Positions 7,744 to 12,323 of a DNA stretch of 12,323 bases are shown piece after piece. Source of the stretch: Cephalothrix simula (Eukaryota; Nemertea; Palaeonemertea; Archinemertea; Cephalotrichidae); contig JAXIUW010187071.1 of the NCBI GenBank assembly GCA_035591015.1, positions 1 to 12,323 on the forward strand, given 5' to 3'. Both the position numbers and the translations under genes were made by a program. The notes beneath the pieces are model-generated. The model was not told the DNA's origin. It ran no database searches and worked only from the letters and a program-made list of their open reading frames with translations. The first letter of the stretch is position 1; the number at the start of each line of letters is the position of its first letter.

Positions 7744-10700
7744 GTAGGGATAGTATTTGCCACAAAATATATATTCAGGCCTATCTATGATTCTATGATT
7801 TTTATTCAATTACTAGTAATATTTGAAATTTTGATCTTTTGGTTATATTTATTCCGTTCTGCGACTTCTTTTATCATCATTTATTTTCTTTTTTGTGTCT
7901 AATTATTGTTATGATCTATTGATCATCTTTGTTCAATGTCTTATTCTTAGTTTTTTTGCTTTCAAATATTTCAAGTCATATATTCCTAGTGCTTACAATG
8001 ATGATCTTTTGGTCATCTTTATTCAAGGTAGTTCCTTGCAACATTGATCTATCTTTTGATCTTTTATCCGTGTCTAATTCATTATATATTTTGTTTTTCA
8101 GTGATGAGGCTTACAAAGCCTTCACTTATGCCACATCATGCCATACTTGCTGATTCTAAAGACCTTCCTTACGATGCCCTGAATCAGATATTATCCCAAG
8201 ATTTATCAGGAGTCCAGGATGCTCCATATCTAGGCTCAGGCGAACTCCTAACCTTACCACAGAATTTTGGGTAAGTATTCATTCAACCGTCTCCAACTTC
8301 AACTTGCGTAATTGCGTTGTTTTGAATTTTGTTATGAATTGTTTTGAAATTTGTTATGAATTTTTTTCTTATTTCAGTAACATATTTTTGGGAGAAACAT
8401 TTTCAAGTTACATCAGCGTTCACAATGATAGCAACCAGATTTGTAAAGATGTACAAGTCAAGGTATTTATTTGTGGATTTTTGTTCCCGGCAGAGAGCTG
8501 TGCAATCCGCCATGACGCTTTTACTTTGTATTTCGGCAATAGATGACCACGTTGACCTGCATAAACAATGACCTTTTACTTTAACTTGGTAGCTTTCATG
8601 GTACTTTTTCTGCATAAATTACTGGACTTTACCCATGTCCTTAATTTAAAAGCACGCCATTTTGAATTCCTCCTTCCTTAAATTTTTTACGGTGCGGACC
8701 TGCGGCGTAAATATCAAAAACTAAACTTTTGACTATTTGATGTATCTTTATGGATTACGAATTACCTATAGATTATTGTATTGTCTTTCAGGCTGATCTC
8801 CAAACAAGTCTACAACGTATATCATTATGTACAAATAATGACACTATACCTGATCTTTGTCCTAATAGTAGTATTGATGAGGTGATCCATCACGAAGTCA
8901 AGGAACTAGGGACCCATATGTAAGTAATTTGTTGATGGGAATCATCCTGGGGATTCCAATGATGATGACGTCATAAAATTTCATGTTTTCAATTTCAGCT
9001 TGGTTTGTGCGGTAAGCTACACAACTTTGGCTGGAGAAAAAATGTATTTTAGGAAATTTTTCAAGTTCCAAGTAAGTTGATTTCTACAAATTAACAGTAT
9101 TCAGGTTTTTTTTTTTAATTCTGCAGTTTAAAAATGAACATTTTTTGCACTTTTAGGTACTAAAACCTCTAGATCTGAAGCCAAGGTTTTTCAATTCTGA
9201 GGTAGGTTTCTAAACCTTAATTTAATTTAAATATTAGTGTAATAAATGTAGTTCGTAATATTATAATTAGTTAGATTATTAAGGGTAATTATGCTTCATT
9301 CTTTATTTTGAGAAAATGCATTTAGTGACTGAAATTATATAAAGCACCTTTTAATTATATGCTCCTTACAAAAACAATTTTGAAAACATGCATGTAAACA
9401 AACAATTAATCGCGTATCTGCTAATCGTGAATCGTGAATCTGGACATTGGAGAACTCCCTTATCCGCGAATCGCGTATCCGCAAATCGCGAATCGCATAT
9501 CCGTACATCGCAGGATACACAACTTGCGTACCGCCGCTGGTCAAATACGAGATACGGATACGCGATAGGCGAATACACAAATTACGGATATCGGCATACG
9601 TATAAGTTGCGAATCTGCACATGGCATGGTAGAATACAGTACGCGATACGTATCCGTAAGTCGCGAATCCGTTTCGTTGGTTGCAAAAATGGACCAAGGC
9701 CTAGATGTGCATGTATAGGCTATCCCAAAGTCGTCAACGTGTATCTGCACATTGAGAATTATGCAACACATGCGTTCTGCAAATGTACAACTTGCAAACG
9801 CATAAAGCTCTTTACATTTTATGAAAAAAAGGGTGGCCACTCACCTGGTAATTTAGGCTTTAAAAGTCGGGGAATTTCACAAAAATGACAAATTCAGGGA
9901 ATTTTTTTTTCTTCCATGGTTTCCGCGGCAGTTTTACAATTTAGGGATAAAAAATCTTTGCGTTTATCATGAAATTATGTCGCTAGTGAATGTTTCCAAA
10001 TTTTTTGCTTATGCACTCCCTTAAAAGGTCAGGGAACATTTTGCCAAGAGTCCTGGAAATCAGGGAAAAGTCAGGGAAAATGAAAATAATGAAACAGTGG
10101 CCACCCTGAAAAATGTTTTGCCAATTAAAATTTTAATTTGTCTTAGCATTGTAAAATGTAATGTAATTAGATTAATATTTAACCTGCATGTCTTTATAGG
10201 ATAATATTGTAAGTTTTAGTTCTTGTAAAATCCACGTGGGGTGTAAATGTAGGTGTTGGGTTTTTGATATTTTTTTCTTATTTTTTTATTCATTTATTTG
10301 GTGTGAACTATAAGCATGCTTTAAGAGTAAAACTATAAAATACTTGATTTAAAATGCACCGAAATCTTGGCGATTGAGTTCGAATAACACCTGACCTAGC
10401 GTCATGACGTCATTGGGAAAATACCCAAAGTTCTGCAAATAAAGTTAAAATAAATAAATGTCTGTCATTATACCCTGTATGTGTTCCGCGTTTTTAAAAT
10501 TCTTTAAACACTTAAGAACAAAATTTTAAATATACGGACTTTTTCTTTTTGGGTGCCCAAAATCACTTCCTCATGTGTATCCTACAACATGTATTTCTCA
10601 TAAATTCTCATAAATTTGAAATTTTGCCCGGTCGTTAGGTTTTTGAAGACTGTCCACGGATGTTTTATGTCAACAATGCATGGAAACTGGAGGCATCGGT

Positions 10701-12069
10701 TATGGTTTTTAAATTTGGTTTAATGAGAATTTTTTTTGAAAACCCTGTCAATATTTCTTATTTGTTGGCTTTTTATTTCCTAAATCATGTTTTAATGTGT
10801 TTATAATTTATGTTTAGTAGGTCCCAATCTTAGTCTTTAACTTTATCGATATACATGTAGAATTTAATAGTCTGATTAAAATTTATAGAGATATAATAAC
10901 ACAATTAGATGAAAATTGGACATAATTATACTATATGTATAATTTATTTCTTCGGAGGGGGTTCCAAAACGCGAAGGAACAGCCGTAACAAAGTTTTGGC
11001 TGCTCCGGTCTGTATTACAAATTAACTTTTGTTAATCAATTTCTATTGAAAGCAATGACAAATGTACAAATGAACTTGGCTGTTAAATATATTATATGAC
11101 ACGCCCCGTTGGCATCCCTAGGGTCTACCTAAATCTTCGTTTTCTCTTTGTAGTCGGAAGATGTATTCTTAGAAGCACAGATACAAAATCTGACACCAAA
11201 TCCAATTTTCCTCGAAAGAGTTACTATGGATTCAGCTCCTGAATACACAGCGACTGAAATGAATTCACAACCGGAAGGACCGGATGGGTAAGATGAGATC
11301 AGACAATTTTATCTTAATTTCAGGATTCTTTTATTGTCTCGTTAATGGCGCCGCCAGGGACCCCGACAGAAGCTCTAGGGCCTAGCGCAGGATCACCGAC
11401 ATTTTTGTGGTGTGTAAACGTATAACACCCTGCTTCAGCCGGGGTATATCTATTCTCAATTCAAACCGGAAGAACGGACCCCGTTGAAACAGGGTGAACG
11501 TATAATGTACATTGCATGGTCAAACATATTTATAAAGTTTATAGTACGCCAAGAACACCGAATGATTTTTTTATGCAAAAACTGTTTTAAGGTCCAACGG
11601 CGCTGGGAAGACCCTTCTGCAGGCATACGAATTTTATGCACTTTAAGGATCACATCATTTCTTTATTTACATCCAGAAGTTTTCGGCAATGAGCAATTTG
11701 GCTCATTTATGCAAAAAACATAAAGTTATTTCTTCGGAGGGGGTTCCAAAACGCGAAGGAACAGCCGGGAAATTTTTTGGCAGTTCCATAATGTATTCAC
11801 ACTCCCTATGAATTACACGCACACACAAACTTTGCTGTTACCTAAATATCACCCAATTTTTCAGAAAATGTGAATCAATATTTGGTAAAGTAAATGTTTT
11901 GAATCCAATGGATCGACGACAATATTTATATTGCCTCACTCCAAAACCTGAACTTTACGGAGAAAGTAAACTAATTAAAGGAATTTTTGATATTGGAAAA
12001 TTGGACATCGTGTGGAAAACAACCATGGCCGAAAAGGGCCGATTACAAACGAGTCCTCTTCAACGCGTT
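7701..12069 (+). CDS. TRAPPC13: TRAPPC13, TRAPP complex subunit 13 (partial, exons 1-8)
   Basis: The coding sequence joins 7701-7743, 8102-8270, 8378-8462, 8792-8919, 8999-9071, 9157-9201, 11154-11287 and 11865-12069. It gives 294 codons with GT-AG borders and intact frame at every junction. The family is the DUF974/Trs65-like TRAPPC13 proteins, subunits of the TRAPP tethering and Rab GTPase-activating assembly in ER-Golgi traffic and autophagy (established knowledge). Diagnostic segments, identified from memory of the vertebrate protein, are VMRLTKP (15-21), [20 protein letters not shown] (starting near residue 60), [12 protein letters not shown] (80-91), [13 protein letters not shown] (130-142), [19 protein letters not shown] (starting near residue 154), [24 protein letters not shown] and GKLDIVWKT. 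No signal peptide or membrane segment was seen. The start is supported by an in-frame TGA at 7680-7682 and by length agreement at the N terminus. The vertebrate protein has a little over 400 residues, so roughly 30% at the C terminus lies beyond the window. Confidence 0.96.
7828..8035 (+). repeat. Imperfect tandem repeats inside TRAPPC13 intron 1
   Basis: A GATCTTTTGGTTATATTTATTC-like unit recurs at 7833, 7913 (GATCTATTGATCATCTTTGTTC) and 8003 (GATCTTTTGGTCATCTTTATTC), with spacings of 80 and 90 bp. GTGTCTAATT also recurs near 7896 and 8071. Most of this 358-bp intron therefore seems to come from local duplication. Confidence 0.55.
8102..8270 (+). CDS. TRAPPC13: TRAPPC13 exon 2
   Basis: It follows TTGTTTTTCAG and completes a Val codon, then reads [15 protein letters not shown] and ends with LLTLPQNFG split at GG|GTAAGT (phase 2). 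It covers residues 15 to 71 and starts the conserved N-terminal beta-rich domain. The middle, about residues 25-55, is the divergent part of the family. Confidence 0.93.
8378..8462 (+). CDS. TRAPPC13: TRAPPC13 exon 3
   Basis: It follows TTATTTCAG and reads [20 protein letters not shown], then ICKDVQVK, ending phase 0 at AAG|GTATTT. This is among the most conserved TRAPPC13 segments. Intron 2 before it is only 107 bp. Confidence 0.97.
8792..8919 (+). CDS. TRAPPC13: TRAPPC13 exon 4
   Basis: It follows TTGTCTTTCAG and reads [12 protein letters not shown], a variable stretch, then [17 protein letters not shown], ending phase 2 at AT|GTAAGT. The IHHEVKE-GTH motif is a family hallmark. Confidence 0.97.
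8999..9071 (+). CDS. TRAPPC13: TRAPPC13 exon 5
   Basis: It follows CAATTTCAG after a 79-bp intron, completes the split Ile codon and reads [20 protein letters not shown], then FKFQ, ending phase 0 at CAA|GTAAGT. It is strongly conserved. Confidence 0.97.
9157..9201 (+). CDS. TRAPPC13: TRAPPC13 exon 6 (45 nt)
   Basis: It follows GCACTTTTAG after an 85-bp intron and reads [15 protein letters not shown], phase 0 at both ends, with donor GAG|GTAGGT. The VLKPLD motif is conserved. The exon precedes the unusually long intron 6, which holds the candidate microexon. Confidence 0.95.
9409..9690. repeat. CpG-dense array of degenerate ATCGCG/TATCCG words in intron 6
   Basis: By hand I count about 34 CpG dinucleotides in roughly 275 bp of otherwise CpG-poor, AT-rich intron. 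Short words recur in both orientations: TATCCG at about 9471, 9476, 9498 and 9652, CGGATA at about 9555 and 9585, and many AATCGCG and CGCGAT. AATCGCGTATCCGC near 9470 is nearly the reverse complement of ACGGATACGCGATA near 9553, so foldback is possible. Lack of stop words opens long frames on both strands (9388-9888 + and 9335-9697 -). These translate to Tyr/Arg-rich repeats and are not genes. Confidence 0.75.
9829..10108. mobile_element. 280-bp hAT-like MITE in intron 6
   Basis: GGGTGGCCACT at 9831-9841 is the reverse complement of AGTGGCCACCC at 10096-10106, and the right terminus reads CAGGGTGGCCACT on the reverse strand, a typical hAT-type end. The left end has AA in place of CA. CAGGGAA words recur inside (about 9894, 10031, 10064, 10073). 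There is no transposase frame. Both flanks are A-rich, so a target duplication cannot be resolved. Confidence 0.75.
10200..10208 (+). CDS. TRAPPC13: Candidate 9-nt TRAPPC13 microexon (optional)
   Basis: TGTCTTTATAG|GATAATATT|GTAAGT gives an acceptor, nine in-frame bases (Asp-Asn-Ile) and a perfect donor. It lies between two phase-0 exons and would insert DNI between NSE and SEDVFLE without shifting frame. TGCATG, the RBFOX binding word, lies at 10185-10190, 10 nt upstream, and includes a TGC of the kind linked to SRRM4-dependent microexons. From memory, vertebrate TRAPPC13 has a short insert at this junction, which I could not verify. The constitutive join without it is also in frame. Confidence 0.4.
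10405..10412. promoter_or_regulatory. CRE palindrome TGACGTCA in intron 6
   Basis: The 10-bp palindrome ATGACGTCAT (10404-10413) matches the CREB/ATF consensus. The same 10-mer occurs at 6314-6323 and, in intron 4, at 8965-8974. No functional context is visible for the intronic copies. Confidence 0.3.
10944..11016. repeat. 42-bp perfect dispersed repeat, copy 1 (intron 6)
   Basis: Positions 10944-10985 are identical to 11726-11767, starting TTATTTCTTCGGAGGGGG and ending AAGGAACAGCCG. Diverged similarity (TTTTGGC-G-TCC, TGTATT) continues to 11016. Short inverted words GTTCC/GGAAC suggest a hairpin. The copy lies in the direct orientation, 782 bp from copy 2. Confidence 0.85.
11154..11287 (+). 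CDS. TRAPPC13: TRAPPC13 exon 7
   Basis: It follows TTCTCTTTGTAG and reads [20 protein letters not shown], then [11 protein letters not shown] and a variable tail ending in GPDG, with the last Gly codon split at GG|GTAAGA (phase 2). The VFLEAQIQN motif is conserved and the tail is the family's variable linker. Confidence 0.95.
11417..11505. mobile_element. 71-bp miniature inverted-repeat element with 9-bp duplication
   Basis: CACCCTGCTTCAGCCGGGGT at 11426-11445 pairs with 11478-11496 (reverse complement CACCCTGTTTCAACGGGGT: two mismatches and one indel). Immediately outside both ends is the identical 9-mer AACGTATAA (11417-11425 and 11497-11505). A 9-bp duplication is typical of Mutator-like elements, so this looks like a very small MITE in TRAPPC13 intron 7. 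It has no coding capacity. Confidence 0.75.
11726..11797. repeat. 42-bp perfect dispersed repeat, copy 2 (intron 7)
   Basis: Positions 11726-11767 are identical to 10944-10985 in intron 6, followed by diverged similarity to 11797. It lies about 70 bp upstream of the exon 8 acceptor. The two copies flank exon 7 in direct orientation. Confidence 0.85.
11865..12069 (+). CDS. TRAPPC13: TRAPPC13 exon 8
   Basis: It follows CAATTTTTCAG, completes a Gly codon and reads [20 protein letters not shown], then [23 protein letters not shown] and [11 protein letters not shown], ending phase 0 at [20 protein letters not shown] and GKLDIVWKT are family hallmarks. The next exon, expected to encode a PGYGD-like segment, is not in the window. 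Confidence 0.97.
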
Positions 12070-12152
12070 GTAAGTACTTTTTTATTTACTTGTTCTTGGA
12101 AATCCATAATTTTTGCGTCAGTGTTATGATATAATAATCTGTGTTATATGAT

Positions 12153-12323
12153 TACACAAATGGATGGAAAAATTGGTTGAGGCATGGCATGATGTTAGCT
12201 ACCTGCCAGCCCCCAGGGCACAGCGTTGCGAAAACCCGAATTCACGAACTTTGAATCAAAATAATTTTTTATTCTATAGAAAGTACTTCGATGATTTTCA
12301 GAAAGAAAAGTCTCCATATTACT
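12153..12323. mobile_element. TA-flanked MITE, copy 2 (one terminus visible)
   Basis: TA followed by CACAAATGGATGG (12155-12167) repeats the terminus of the element at 5244-5382. The next bases, AAAAATTGG, match that copy's right end, and GGCATGGC(A/T)TGATGTTAG matches its left interior. The opposite terminus is not seen before the window ends, so it is longer, truncated or continues outside. It lies in TRAPPC13 intron 8. Confidence 0.6.

Noticed and set aside
8044-8615. Extended single-frame readings through TRAPPC13 exons 2 and 3 and the antisense frame at 8403-8615
   Set aside because: These are read-throughs of real exons into introns or shadows on the opposite strand; the spliced TRAPPC13 model explains the conserved parts.
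9335-9888. Long open frames on both strands (166 codons at 9388-9888 +, 120 at 9335-9697 -, 99 at 9541-9840 -)
   Set aside because: They cross the CpG-dense degenerate repeat, where stop words are scarce in every frame. The translations are Tyr/Arg/Ile-rich repeats, and the region lies inside an intron of TRAPPC13.
10370-10395. tRNA B-box-like GAGTTCGAATAAC
   Set aside because: No A-box at the right distance upstream and no acceptor-stem pairing.
12280-12323. Possible TRAPPC13 exon 9 after TTCTATAG (12279) or GATTTTCAG (12301)
   Set aside because: The first option hits TGA after four codons in the required phase. The second reads KEKSPYY, unlike the PGYGD-like segment expected after QLQR in this family.

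Overview
The window is eukaryotic, almost certainly metazoan, nuclear DNA. It is AT-rich, has spliced GT-AG gene structure, and contains many short non-autonomous transposons. The one gene I recognise with confidence is the 5' two-thirds of TRAPPC13, a subunit of the TRAPP vesicle-tethering complex, on the + strand from 7701 to the right edge. AT richness, compact introns mixed with a repeat-filled one, and repeated AGGCCTA words suggest an invertebrate, perhaps a marine deuterostome. The taxon is a guess.

Left part (1-5600). No intact gene was recognised. Positions 188-803 hold protein-like segments in shifting frames, a probable decayed coding sequence of unknown family, with two perfect hairpins sitting on two of its stop codons. 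A degenerate CAT/ATC microsatellite follows (925-1217). Then come an isolated CCAAT box and E-box palindrome (1941-2001) and an imperfect tandem duplication of about 290 bp (2270-2890). Two short inverted-repeat elements follow: one of 121 bp with a 6-bp target duplication (3939-4059) and one of 139 bp with TA duplications (5244-5382).

Middle part (5500-6500). Two mutually competing small-gene models overlap. One is a spliced + strand gene of 50 codons (5858-6248) with a downstream AATAAA. The other is a 61-codon minus-strand reading frame (5632-5817) with an acceptor-like site upstream. A cluster of YY1-, ZNF143- and CRE-like motifs at 6259-6323 looks like a promoter. It could serve the minus-strand model or TRAPPC13.

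Right part (7701-12323). TRAPPC13 has eight readable coding exons (294 codons). Every junction has GT-AG borders and preserves frame, and the 3' exons lie beyond the window. Introns 2, 4 and 5 are 79-107 bp. Intron 6 is 1952 bp and holds a CpG-dense degenerate repeat array, a 280-bp hAT-like MITE, a candidate 9-nt in-frame microexon with a perfect GTAAGT donor, and one copy of a 42-bp perfect repeat. The second copy lies in intron 7, beside a 71-bp inverted-repeat element flanked by a perfect 9-bp duplication.

I found no evidence of a novel multi-gene system. The most interesting items are the microexon, the CpG-dense array, the miniature elements and the unresolved small-gene locus.
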